Origin: Paraburkholderia guartelaensis
GTDB taxonomy: Bacteria > Pseudomonadota > Gammaproteobacteria > Burkholderiales > Burkholderiaceae
Assembly (NCBI RefSeq): GCF_004353905.1
Contig: NZ_SMOD01000041.1
Span: 1 to 64,000 of the forward strand
DNA length: 64,000 bases
Reading direction: 5' to 3'
The number at the start of each line of letters is the position of its first letter. The stretch's first letter is position 1. The notes under the pieces were generated by a model, which was not told the origin of the DNA, ran no database searches, and saw only the letters and a list, made by a program, of their open reading frames with translations. Of the stretch, positions 44,077 through 52,802 are shown one piece after another. A program made the position numbers and the translations under genes.

Positions 44077-44194
44077 GTTGCGCTCCTTTCGGTTAAGAGT
44101 TGCGCGGACTACAGCGCATGCCGTGTGCCACGCCACAAAACGAGCAGTATGCGCGAGCCGTGTCTGGGGCGCACCTGGCGATCCACGCTTGTGG

Positions 44195-44661
44195 TCAAGG
44201 CCAGCAGGCGGATCTCACCGGAGCCCATCGTGAGGCGGCGGGTGCCCCACATCGCATTGCAGCGCGAAGTGAAACCCTGCATGTCCCTGCGCGCAGTCCA
44301 GCCGTGAGCCGCGCTGCGACATGAGCGTCAACAGCCTCGATGACTTCTTCAATGCATACCGGCTTCGAAAAAACTGGGAACAACACCATTCGGATTCCAC
44401 AGGTTCTGGCGCACCCGAGAGCATCAACACCGGCGTTCCGGCGAGGCGAGGACAGGCCCGGATCATCAGACACAATTGCACGCCGTCAATGTCTGGCATC
44501 TGGTAGTCAGTAATAAGACATTCGATGCTTTCTCGCCGCATGAAATCAATGGCAGCCCGCGCGTCGCCAGTGATGTGCACACGGTGGCCGCTGTGCTCGA
44601 GCGCCAACGCGAGGGAGCACGCATTTTCCGGTTCATCATCAACCAGCAGGACGTTCGCCAC
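44195..44661 (-). pseudogene. Single-domain response regulator, frameshifted in the receiver domain
   Basis: From a GTG at 44661 with GGGAGAG upstream, the frame encodes a receiver: VLLVDDEPENACSLALALE, the phosphorylated Asp in CLITDYQMPDIDG, and PVLMLSGAPEPVE. The frame then fails, and the next frame supplies FSKPVCIEEVIEAVDAHVAA with the conserved Lys. The switch lies at a run of six A on the plus strand (44369-44374); one extra base would restore SQFFSKPV. The last helix and Lys are therefore lost unless slippage occurs. Confidence 0.8.
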
Positions 44662-44989
44662 AAAGCTCTCCCTACCTCTTTCAGGAGCGTCAACCCCGAC
44701 GCGTCCCGTCGTGGCAGCGCCCGTTCGCCGGTTTTCCCTCGACCACCCTCTCGCGATGCGCCCACCGTGCCAGAAGTACTGTGCCCCGCTTACGATTCCG
44801 CATCTCACGTGCCACGCGAGGAAGAAAGGAACGCCCGGGCCCGCAGGCGACTGCAGCGGTGGTGGGACACGGCTGCGAACGATGGCGCATGGGAGGGAGC
44901 GTTGAGTGATGGCGCTCCAGGCCAGGATCAGTGCTGCGCGACACGGGCCTGCTGGCAGGCGTCGCGCAGCGGCGGCAGGCTATTGGGCG
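44662..44989. other. Intergenic stretch between response-regulator and dps relics
   Basis: No supported gene. It should contain the promoter for the minus-strand response regulator. Nothing recognisable was found on either strand. Confidence 0.45.
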
Positions 44990-45507
44990 TCAGCGAGCAT
45001 GAGTCGTCTCGAAAAGGAACCAGACACGCTCCTCGGTCTGATCGATCCAGTTGACGATCAGGCTCGCCGTCGCCACATCTTCCTTGTCGTCGCAGACATG
45101 ATGGAGTTCGCGCATGAATCTGACCAGCGACTCATTGTCGTGATGCAGTTCGTCGAGCATCGCCTCCGGCGCCACAAACGCAGCGTCGTTGTCGGAAAGG
45201 CGCTTGAGTGACGCAATCTGACCGACCGCAGCGTTGGTCCGCCAAGCTTGCGCGCCCGCCATGCCACGGGATCGACCACCGCAAAGACCAGTGCGGCCTT
45301 GTCGTCGGGAAGCAGATGACAGTCGCGGAAGTGCGGTCCGCTCACGTGCCAGTGAAAGTTCCTGGTCTTGACGAATAGCGCAAAGACATCGGCCAGCAGA
45401 TGCGTGAGCCCGTCGGAAACAGCGTTGCGAGCCTCCGCTCCACGATCGGTGGGAGTAGTCAGGTTCGCTGTACTCGCACCGTGAGCTTTGGGGTCCCTGG
45501 GTGCGAT
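44990..45507 (-). pseudogene. dps: dps-like gene with frameshift and possible start-codon loss
   Basis: The N-terminal part reads DGLTHLLADVFALFVKTRNF then HWHVSGPHFRDCHLL, with the ferroxidase-centre residues of Dps. At about 45228 the frame changes and the remainder (VGQIASLKRLSDNDAAFVAP, DDKEDVATASLIVNWIDQTE) is in another frame to the stop at 44990. Adding back one copy of a GGTC tandem repeat restores LRSVGQIASL. Upstream, AAGGAG stands seven bases before an ATC at 45507-45505 exactly where a start ATG would be expected. Dps stores iron and protects DNA; this copy is probably inactive. Confidence 0.8.
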
Positions 45508-45643
45508 GCTGTGACTCCTTGTGTCGTGCGGGAAAATGCGCAGCAGCGCATTGTTTGTTCCCGGTGTATGGTTCGTGACCGGCGAGCAACCCGGCACGGC
45601 TGGAAGACGGGACACCTTTGCAATGTGAAGTGTGGGCTGCGTG

Positions 45644-45943
45644 ATGAGCGCTCCGCGGGTCATGCGGGTCGAAGCGCGTGCCGTTTGCGCGGGACAAAAG
45701 CTGCGAATGGGTCAAGTCGAAAGTGGGATCGAACCCGCGCGACTCCGCTCCCGTGGCGGCGGCGTGCAAGCCGACCAGGAGCGCGGGGCAGTTCGTCCAT
45801 GCCCTAGGGGTTGATGAGGTTATGGAGGGCAGCGTCCTGTCGAATGTTTCGCGCCGTAAGGTTGAACGGTGGTTCGAGAAGCCAGCCACCGCGGACGACC
45901 GCCGAAGCCTCACAGCGCTTCGTGCGGTGCTGTGCGCCCGGTT
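45644..45943 (+). pseudogene. Internally deleted relic of an enolase-superfamily gene
   Basis: The segment aligns with the intact gene at 34978: the first ~12 codons (ATGAGCGCTCCGCGGGTCAT, then GTCGAAGCGCGTGCC) match its start, then about 420 bases are missing, and the sequence resumes at its KxK region (CTGCGAATGGGTCAAGTCGA) and at TGGTTCGAGAAGCCAGCCAC, equivalent to WFEEPVSSH. Frames are broken and metal ligands are changed (the Glu pair EEP reads EKP). It ends beside the YihY stop at 45944. Confidence 0.8.
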
Positions 45944-46894
45944 TCAACCAGTGTCAACAGGCTGCGGTGCCGGATCGCCACCGTGCATCTCGAGGCGCTC
46001 GTATTCCGCGATGAGCTGCGCCCCGAACAGCATGAGCGTAGCCAGCGCTTCAAGGCTGAAAAGCACGACGATCGCCGTTGTCAGTGACCCGTAGACGACG
46101 CTTACCTGAGAGAGCGTCGCAAAATACCACACCAGTACACGCCGCGTTATCTCCCATAGCACACCGGCAGCGACTGCGCCAAGGAGGGCGTGACGCAGCG
46201 TCGTGCGTCCCGCCGGTATGACTAGATAAATCGCCGTCAAGACGAGAATTTCGCCGGCGAATCCGCATAAATACAGTACCACGCGAGTCGCACCAGTCAG
46301 CGACAGAGCATGGCCGAACAGCACGATGCTGTCGCTGGCTACTGCCTGCAGTCCGCTTGACACGAGCGTCACCAGCAGCACGCCGATACCAAGGGAGAGG
46401 CTGAACAGGTACGGCACGATCGCCGACAGGAGGAAGTGTCTGCGCCGGATCGCGACCCGATGGACGAAGATGATTGACAGTGCATTCTCGAGCACGGTGA
46501 ACGCGAGCGAACTGAAAAACACCATCGTGACAACGAGAAACCAGCCAACTACGGCGCGATGCGCAAGGAAATTTGCAAGCTCGGCCACGATCGCTGCAGA
46601 CAGCCCGGGGATCAGCCATTCGAGCAGGTGCGCGAGCGTATCCAGCAGCAGTTGTTCCCCGACGAAATGGCTCAATGCGATAGCTGCCAGTATCAGGAGT
46701 GGGACGATCGACAGCAACGCATAGTACGCGATCGCGCCTGCAAGCAGCAGGCCCTCATTGCTCCGGAACGCCCTGCACACCAGGAACACGAATCGGACCG
46801 GATGCGACGCAACGAAGCGAAAGGCGCGCCCACGCGGATTGCTGGTCTTGCTCAAATGCCACCCCGTTCCTCTGCGCCTATACGGCCGGTTCAC
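45944..46894 (-). CDS. YihY/BrkB family inner-membrane protein
   Basis: 316 residues with six to seven membrane helices; LLLAGAIAYYALLSIVPLLI, and ALLGAVAAGVLWEITRRVLV with VVYGSLTTAIVVLFSLEALA are characteristic. The start is a GTG at 46894 that overlaps the stop of the Gly-rich gene upstream (GTGA). Function is not established for the family; it is not an RNase despite old names. A second copy at 48155-48812 is damaged. Confidence 0.9.
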   Translation of the reverse strand: MNRPYRRRGTGWHLSKTSNPRGRAFRFVASHPVRFVFLVCRAFRSNEGLLLAGAIAYYALLSIVPLLILAAIALSHFVGEQLLLDTLAHLLEWLIPGLSAAIVAELANFLAHRAVVGWFLVVTMVFFSSLAFTVLENALSIIFVHRVAIRRRHFLLSAIVPYLFSLSLGIGVLLVTLVSSGLQAVASDSIVLFGHALSLTGATRVVLYLCGFAGEILVLTAIYLVIPAGRTTLRHALLGAVAAGVLWEITRRVLVWYFATLSQVSVVYGSLTTAIVVLFSLEALATLMLFGAQLIAEYERLEMHGGDPAPQPVDTG

Positions 46895-47319
46895 GTGCCC
46901 TCAACCTCGCATCCGTCGTGAACAGCCCGAGTCCACCCGGCCGGACCGATCCGGTTGTGGGCGCCGGGCAAGATCCCCGCCGTCCGCGCGCTTCCAGTCC
47001 CCCTGCGAGACAGGCCGTACCTCTTTCGAAAAATGGGCCCGCCCCAGGCCCCGAGGCGAGCGCGCACTGACGAAGCCGCTGCCGGGTGCGTCGCCTTGCG
47101 ATGCCGCTGCGTTGTTGAAGACGCTCCTGACTCGCCCATGGTGTTTGCGCCCCTGGCATTCGAGGTCGTTGCGGTGCATCCGTGCGAGTTCGGTGTGCTC
47201 ATACCCGTGCCGCCGGCACCGCCGCCTCCAGCCCCACCGCCCGCCGCCCGCGCGAACGCGCCGCCGGACAGAGCCGGACACGCCAGCGTTGCGAAGACTT
47301 GCACCTTGATTGTCTTCAC
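46891..47319 (-). CDS. Secreted Gly/Ala/Thr-rich protein
   Basis: 142 residues from a GTG at 47319 with a good GGAGG seven bases upstream. A signal peptide (VQVFATLACPALSGGAFARA) precedes GGGAGGGGAGG and a Thr/Ser/Asn-rich stretch, similar in plan to the protein at 20784-21074. The last ~70 residues are basic and less regular, so the original C-terminus may have been altered. Its stop overlaps the YihY start codon. Confidence 0.6.
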   Translation of the reverse strand: MKTIKVQVFATLACPALSGGAFARAAGGGAGGGGAGGTGMSTPNSHGCTATTSNARGANTMGESGASSTTQRHRKATHPAAASSVRARLGAWGGPIFRKRYGLSRRGTGSARTAGILPGAHNRIGPAGWTRAVHDGCEVEGT

Positions 47320-47575
47320 GTTTGCCTCCGTTGCAATAGACCTTGAAATTGACCTGAAAATACAGCGAGATCCCGCAAGGGCTACGCGGCCGATGCAAAC
47401 CGGGCCGATGTGTAAACAAGTATCCTTAGCGACTGTCCCACCCCCGGTGCCCCCCACCTGCGCAGCCTCTCGTCGACAGGACGCGAGCCAGATGGCAGGC
47501 GTTGGCAGCGAAGCTGAGACGCAGGATGAGGTGCGGCAAACAAGACGCACGACGACCGCGTGCGGCACGGCGTGC

Positions 47576-47869
47576 CTACGTCGGACCAGGCTCCGTCGGG
47601 CCGGACGGGCCGGCTTCTGAAATCTCCGCCTCCGCCCTATACCAGTACTCGTCGGTGTGGTCGTCCGGACATCCCGCTTCCTCCCACAACTCGTATGCGC
47701 GACGCCGGATGCGCGCCTCCCGGTCACTGTCCGCAGGCGGTTCATCGATCCTCGTCGCTCCGCCAAGCGCCGGCGGATCACTCGCTGGAAATGACGCCTC
47801 TACAGCATCATCAATCGTGCGATCAGATACGCCGGCCGCGCTCTTTTGCTCACTCACTGTCTTCCCCAT
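47576..47869 (-). CDS. DUF2934 family protein
   Basis: 97 residues. The N-terminal part contains a DDAVEASFPASDPPAL motif common in stress-related small proteins, and the C-terminal part has the DUF2934 core IRRRAYELWEEAGCPD with DEYWYRAEAEI. The ATG at 47869 has GGAGG upstream. Cytoplasmic; function unknown. Confidence 0.88.
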   Translation of the reverse strand: MGKTVSEQKSAAGVSDRTIDDAVEASFPASDPPALGGATRIDEPPADSDREARIRRRAYELWEEAGCPDDHTDEYWYRAEAEISEAGPSGPTEPGPT

Positions 47870-48154
47870 CTCGACCTCCGTTGCACTAGTAAGGACAGCT
47901 CCGCAAATGGCGTTCCTCCGGCCACGGCGCAGATGAGCACTGGCACGTCTGTTGCGCCCGTCTCCCGACCGCATCCCGCGAGATGCGAACAGGTGAAAAG
48001 CGCTGGTAGTGTGCCCGAACGAACGCTCGTCGCAAGGCGGGTCACCGCGATAGATCGTGCGCTGAAGCGCCTGAATCCGCTCAGAAATGGCAAAGGGCGC
48101 CGAGAAATAACCCCGCATGCCGGGAACTGATCGACCGCACATGACGCGCGAAAT

Positions 48155-48812
48155 CTACGCATGCGGCCCCGTCGGGGGCCTTCGACCCTCTCGCCTCACC
48201 GCAGCCTTCCCGCCGGCACGCCCGATCGACGCTGCCACCTCAGCTCCCAGCAGGAAGGTGGCGGCCGAAAAATACAGCCACATCATCAGCACCGCGAGTG
48301 AGCCGGCAGCCCCGAATTCGTTGGCGGTCCCCGCGTGTGCGAGATACAGCCCAAAGATATGGCGGCCGGCTGAGAACAACAGTGCCGCCACCAGGCCGCC
48401 CCATATCGCATGCTTCAGCGGCACCCTCGCATCGGGCATGAATTTCATAAGCGCAGCAAAGGCAGCAGCCAGAACGGCGAACGCCAACGCGGTCTGGACC
48501 ACTTGTGCGATGACCGCGAGAGGCGTGCGCGACGATCGCCTGCATGGCCGCCGCCGCGTCATTTCCCATGATGTCGTGGATCTGGGCAAACAGTCTGCCG
48601 CGGGCAGCGTCCGCACCGAAAACCCGGCCCGCAATGGCGAGCGCAATAATCAAGGTGGGGGCGAGCGAAAAAGCCGAAAAGAATCCGATGCTTGCCGCGA
48701 GAGTCGAACAGCGGTCCCGGCCGAAACGGTTGACTGCTTCCGATGCGACGGCCCAGCAAACGCGAAGGCTCGAGCGGCTGCGCGCGCGAACAGGCTGGGA
48801 GCGTCCTTTCAT
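48155..48812 (-). pseudogene. Second YihY/BrkB family gene with internal deletion and frameshift
   Basis: From ATG 48812 the frame encodes the N-terminal part of a YihY protein (RCSTLAASIGFFSAFSLAPT, RLFAQIHDIMGNDAAAAMQA). At about 48525 it changes frame and resumes in the C-terminal part (AVIAQVVQTALAFAVLAAAF, HAIWGGLVAALLFSAGRHIF, YLAHAGTANEFGAAGSLAVL). About 75-80 residues between AIVAHA and TPLAVIAQ are missing relative to the family. It is unlikely to make a functional protein. Confidence 0.82.
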
Positions 48813-48999
48813 CGCATGGCTCCGGAGGCTCGAGGGAGGACCGATGGACACCGGAACAGCCGCAAGCCGTATGCCTCCCGACACGAACGCACCCGGGTGG
48901 GCCGCGGCTGCCTGACTGGCCCCTCCTGCCGGTGATATCAGGCACGACCGTTGCGGAAGGGATGCGCGCGTCCGGCGCGAACATATCGGGAGAGGTGTC

Positions 49000-49200
49000 A
49001 TGAACAAGGACCACGTGAAAGGCGAAGCTGAAAAGCTCAAAGGCAAGGCAAATGAAGTCGCTGGAAAAGTCACCGGAAACAAGTCCCAGGAACTTAAGGG
49101 CGACGTCCAGCAGGGGGCGGGTGAAGCACAGAAGAAGGCAGGCGACCTGAAGGACGCCGCGAAGGATGCCGCCGATGATCGCGAGGAGGACCGCGAGTAA
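49000..49200 (+). CDS. CsbD family stress protein
   Basis: 66 residues, highly hydrophilic: MNKDHVKGEAEKLKGKANEV followed by GKVTGNKSQELKGDVQQG is the CsbD signature. Members are general-stress induced in many bacteria; the function is unknown. GGGAGAGG precedes the ATG. Confidence 0.93.
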   Translation: MNKDHVKGEAEKLKGKANEVAGKVTGNKSQELKGDVQQGAGEAQKKAGDLKDAAKDAADDREEDRE

Positions 49201-49770
49201 GGCGAGCGTGGCATCGCGCGCGTGCGGGTGGTCCGAAACTGCCCGCACGCCTGCGTCCAACTCACGACCCGCAGACGGAATGCAGCAGCATTCGGGAGAT
49301 CCTCCGGCAAAGGACCAACGCGCGTCCGCTCAGCAAGACCGCGAAACGCCAAAATATGGAGAAGTCGAACTGCGTCGTCTATGAGACTGGGCACGTCGGG
49401 CATCTCGCCGGGTTCCGGAACTTCCTCACGATTGCGGCGCAACGGCTACACGTGCGCTGCCATTGCCTGGCAACTGATAAATTGAATTTAACGACGCGGT
49501 CCCGCGCTCTAAAGGGACCCGTCGACCCGGACATAAGCACAGGCCGTTGAAACCGCCCGAAACGCGCAGACCCCTTGAAATTTGCTCTCGGCGACCTATC
49601 TTGAATTTCGCCCAGGGATCGCCGCTGCAATCTCCGCGCGCTACATGTTTCGGGCACTTCATCTGACCGCAGAAAGCGGCATATTCAGGCACGGCGGATT
49701 TGCAAGGAAAGGATCTCGGCATCGGCGCCTGAGAGCTGATCGTTCGTGGCTTATCCTGGAGGAGGATGCG
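49201..49770. other. Intergenic region carrying the Hsp20 promoter
   Basis: No supported gene. Its most informative element is a heat-shock-type promoter at 49574-49601. The remaining frames are short and have no signature. Confidence 0.5.
49574..49601 (+). promoter_or_regulatory. Sigma-32-like heat-shock promoter before hsp20
   Basis: CTTGAAA at 49574-49580 matches the sigma-32 -35 element and is followed after 14 bases by CCTATCT (49595-49601), close to the CCCCATNT -10. It lies about 170 bases upstream of the Hsp20 start. Similar pairs precede the other Hsp20 genes and groES. Confidence 0.65.
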
Positions 49771-50334
49771 ATGAACACCGACCGCAAAAAGTGGAATCCC
49801 TTCAAGTTCCTTCGCGGGGCAGCACGCAAGTCCGACGCGGACGGCCCGGAAAGTCAGCCGGCGGGCGATCAATGGCGGGCTTCATGGCCCGATATTCCGC
49901 GGCTGTTCTCTCGGGACCAGTGGCGCGCCGTCGAGGAGTTTTTTCATGACCCGTTTGCGGGTCGGGGCGTGCTTGAACGATGGTTTGGCGACTTCAGTTC
50001 ATCGCGCTTCCAGCCCCGCATCGACGTTGTCGACGAAGGGAAGGTACTGCGCATCACCGCCGAGCTGCCCGGCATGGAGCGCGAAGACGTGAACGTGAGC
50101 GTTGAGGACGGGGCGCTCGTGCTGCGCGGCGAAAAAAGGCAGGATGTGCGCAGCGAGGAAAACGGCTGCTACCGGCTGGAGCGCGCCCATGGGAGCTTCA
50201 TGCGCACGATCCCGATGCCGGAGAACGCCGATCCCGATCACGCCCTCGCAAAATTTGATAACGGCGTGCTCACATTGACCGTACCGAAAACGGAGCCCGC
50301 ACGCTCAGCGAGTCGCCCGATTGATATCGGCTAG
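49771..50334 (+). CDS. Hsp20/alpha-crystallin family small heat-shock protein
   Basis: 187 residues. An N-terminal variable part of about 85 residues is followed by the alpha-crystallin domain: FQPRIDVVDEGKVLRITAEL, PGMEREDVNVSVEDGALVLR, GSFMRTIPMPENADPD and FDNGVLTLTVPK. The C-terminal tail lacks a clear IXI motif except RPIDIG. GGAGGAGG lies upstream of the ATG. It holds unfolded proteins for refolding by other chaperones. Confidence 0.95.
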   Translation: MNTDRKKWNPFKFLRGAARKSDADGPESQPAGDQWRASWPDIPRLFSRDQWRAVEEFFHDPFAGRGVLERWFGDFSSSRFQPRIDVVDEGKVLRITAELPGMEREDVNVSVEDGALVLRGEKRQDVRSEENGCYRLERAHGSFMRTIPMPENADPDHALAKFDNGVLTLTVPKTEPARSASRPIDIG

Positions 50335-50378
50335 GACAAGCCGCCAAACAAAGCCGGTCGCACCGCTTCGGGTGAGCG

Positions 50379-50451
50379 GGGCCGTTAGCTCAGCTGGTAG
50401 AGCAGCGGACTTTTAATCCGTTGGTCACTGGTTCGAATCCAGTCGGGCCCA
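50379..50451 (+). tRNA. tRNA-Lys (anticodon UUU), unusual acceptor stem
   Basis: A complete cloverleaf can be drawn: D arm GCTC/GAGC, anticodon arm GCGGA-CTTTTAA-TCCGT with TTT at 50412-50414, T arm ACTGG-TTCGAAT-CCAGT. The acceptor stem pairs GGGCC with GGCCC, but the last two pairs (G6 with G67, U7 with C66) do not match. The gene does not encode CCA: position 73 is followed by CATT. Confidence 0.85.
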
Positions 50452-51032
50452 CATTCGGCCTGCCGTTCCTGAAGGCCCATCCTGGCCTCGTGGGGCGAAG
50501 CCCCGCGCCGGCATGGCGAAGCGCCGGTTTCCCGGCACACTACCGCATGACCGACCTTTGGACCGGATCACGGCGCCACGAATCCGGGTGGTCCACGCCG
50601 GGCCGGTTTTGACCTGCATGCGCATCAGTATCTCCGTACGTGCTGCGCAGTGTCGTCCATTGCTGGCCTGCGACGGTCCCGGTCAAGGCGACGCGGTCTT
50701 CTCGCAGGCGTGAAGCCTTCAATCCGGAGTCGTGCAGATCGACGCGCATCGTCGTTCCGGCCTCGCGCAGATCGCCCGCTCGAATCAAGAATACGTTTTG
50801 CGTGCGTACCGCTCATGACACGAGCGTCATCAGGACACCTTGACGCCAGCCTGCGACCCATGAAGAAAACGGACCGCGTCGGACCGCCCGATGGAGATCA
50901 TGCCGGCAGCCTTTCACCCGGACACAGGCCGTAAAGACACCCCGCAACGCGCCTGCCAAGGTTCGAAGCGGGTCCGCGGTAGTCGCGCTCACCCCGCCCT
51001 CGGGAGTTTTCGCAACGGCTCCCGGATCTTGT

Positions 51033-51068
51033 GCCCGCCGCATTCCCGAGAATGTGACGGGCTTTTTT
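51033..51068 (+). terminator. Rho-independent terminator, possible end of a small RNA
   Basis: GCCCGCCGCATTC and GAATGTGACGGGC form an almost perfect hairpin with a four-base CCGA loop, followed by six T. Directly upstream, CGGGAG (51001-51006) and CTCCCG (51019-51024) form another hairpin. No plus-strand gene ends nearby. Confidence 0.7.
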
Positions 51069-51200
51069 CATTCCCTGTTTGACGGTGCAGCCGATGGGCG
51101 AGCCGGTCAGCGACAGGATCCATGCGGTGGCCGCCGGCGATCCACGGGAAAGTGGACGGCCAGCGCCTGCCCGGCTTTTCATGGTGGTTGCAACCTTCGG

Positions 51201-51235
51201 GGCCGCTGCACCCTGCCGACATGGCGGCCGTTTTT
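51201..51235 (+). terminator. Second rho-independent terminator-like hairpin
   Basis: GGCCGC (51201-51206) pairs with GCGGCC (51224-51229) across a 17-base loop and is followed by GTTTTT. The stem is short but GC-only. It stands 133 bases after the first terminator with no gene between. Confidence 0.45.
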
Positions 51236-51347
51236 CGTGTCGCGCGCGCGATAGTCTGAACGGCACGGCCTGTGCGGCATAAACTTGACCGGGCGGCGTA
51301 GTGTCCGGCGCGGCTCGTTCGTCCAGATTTGCCCCGTTCTGGACGCG

Positions 51348-51815
51348 CTAGCGACTGGTCTGGGGAGGCTCGTCGCAGCCAACTGGCAGGCCAATCGCCG
51401 AGAGCAGGCGTCGGGCTTCGGCGAATCCGCTCCCGGGATGACGCTCGAATATGCGGTTGAACTCCGCGACGAGCGGACGGGCGCGCTCCGGCACCGGAGC
51501 GTCAGGCCCAAGCAGCAAGGCCGTCTGTGCGAATTTTACGGGTCCGGCCTTTAACAGCGCACGAAGGCCCGAACTGGCGCTGCCCGGACCAAAAAGCTCG
51601 TGGCCGTACACACGGATCATGGCACGCACAATCGCCTCGGCAGCCGGCGTAAGCACTGGCATCGCCTCAACGAGGCGCAGGTGCGGGGAGCGCACGTCCG
51701 GAGCAGTGAAACGTCCGATGTCTTCAACGTCGGCTTGCAGACGCTGTACCGGCAGGTCAGCGCTAAAAAGCATCAGCCGGACGCGTTGATAGAGCGCGTC
51801 TTCAGACGGATCCAT
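51348..51815 (-). CDS. Hypothetical protein (155 aa) of the heat-shock island
   Basis: 155 residues from an ATG at 51815: MDPSEDALYQRVRLMLFSAD, LTPAAEAIVRAMIRVYGHEL and HPGSGFAEARRLLSAIG. It looks helical and soluble. No known domain was recognised. Protein-like composition and the position in a run of minus-strand genes support it as real. Confidence 0.65.
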   Translation of the reverse strand: MDPSEDALYQRVRLMLFSADLPVQRLQADVEDIGRFTAPDVRSPHLRLVEAMPVLTPAAEAIVRAMIRVYGHELFGPGSASSGLRALLKAGPVKFAQTALLLGPDAPVPERARPLVAEFNRIFERHPGSGFAEARRLLSAIGLPVGCDEPPQTSR

Positions 51816-51953
51816 AACTCGCGTCCCTCTCATCCCTTCTCCCCTGCAACACGTTTGAGCCAGCCAGACTGCACCGGAACACGACCGGTCGCGCCGTGGG
51901 CAGCACCGCCCAGTTCCCGCTTCACAAACAGACGAACTCTCGGGGCCGGTGGG

Positions 51954-52196
51954 CTAGCTCCATCGAACATACCGCCATGAACCAACGGAACGTTGCTGGA
52001 TCCAGGCGACGGCGGCCTCCAGGGCTTCATCGCACGCCTCGTCGCTGTTGGCGAAGTCTGCGTCAACCCCGAGCGTTCAGGCTTCGCCGTCCCGGCCGGT
52101 GACGATGGCCGCTGCCGCGTAGCGGCCCTGGCCAGTCCTGGTCACGACCGGCCGAACCTCACAGCCGTGATACTCCATGACGTTTGCCATATGCAT
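51954..52196 (-). pseudogene. Small gene (80 codons) with an in-frame stop
   Basis: From ATG 52196 (AAGGAG six bases upstream) the frame reads MHMANVMEYHGCEVRPVVTR, then TGQGRYAAAAIVTGRDGEA, meets TGA at 52079-52077 and continues in the same frame TLGVDADFANSDEACDEALE to a TAG at 51956-51954. One transition (CGA to TGA) would explain the stop. The uninterrupted protein would be about 80 residues of a small soluble type. A 39-residue product is still possible. Confidence 0.65.
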
Positions 52197-52392
52197 ATGT
52201 CGCTCCTTCAGGGCCGCGCCATCCGCGGGCGCGGCGACGCCGGCTCGCAGCCAGTCCGTGCAGCGCGCGGGCGCGCCGGGCCGCCGTCAACGCGCGGCAA
52301 AACTACCATGGCGAGAGTTCGCTGGATCGCCCTGCAACCTCGTGCCCGTGTGCTGCTGCGGCTGCAATTGCAAGCCGCAGCCGGCGACACGT

Positions 52393-52698
52393 TTAGCCGC
52401 GCGAATCCACCTCCATATCCGTCGTGCGCTCGCCTGATCGCGGAGGCGGCGCCTCCGATTCGTCAGCGCCGCCTGTCGCGGCCTTTGGCCTCCGGCGCGG
52501 CGAGGCGTCAGGGTGAAGCGCCTGGAGGAACGTCTCTCCTTTGCCGGTCAGATACGCGCGTCGTGCGCCGGCAGCACAATGTTCGAGCATGACCAGCTGG
52601 CGCTCCAGCAGCGCGTCGAGCTCGGCGCGGTTCATGTCGAGCTGGTCCGGCGCCTGGCGAACGAGCATCAGGGTCGCAAATTCGTGTGGACTGAGCAT
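52393..52698 (-). CDS. Small hypothetical protein (101 aa)
   Basis: 101 residues beginning MLSPHEFATLMLVRQAPDQL, with DMNRAELDALLERQLVMLEH and a RAYLTGKGETFLQAL segment that resembles a winged-helix wing and helix, and a disordered charged C-terminus. CGGGAG lies upstream. No family was recognised; a DNA-binding role is only a suggestion from the helix pattern. Confidence 0.7.
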   Translation of the reverse strand: MLSPHEFATLMLVRQAPDQLDMNRAELDALLERQLVMLEHCAAGARRAYLTGKGETFLQALHPDASPRRRPKAATGGADESEAPPPRSGERTTDMEVDSRG

Positions 52699-52802
52699 TT
52701 CCGTCTCCCGAAAGACCTCAAACTAAAGGAGGGGCGCGGTGAAGAAAAACGCCACATGGTGCACAGCGCATTTGGGCCGCGCCGCGATGCAGCGACGCAC
52801 CT

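Larger units (their letters stand above)
50452..51347. other. Non-coding stretch with two intrinsic terminators
   Basis: No supported CDS in about 900 bases. Short open frames are present on both strands but have no ribosome-binding sites. Two rho-independent terminators on the plus strand (51033-51068 and 51201-51235) lie here although the nearest plus-strand gene is the tRNA 580 bases upstream, so small RNAs may be encoded. Confidence 0.5.
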
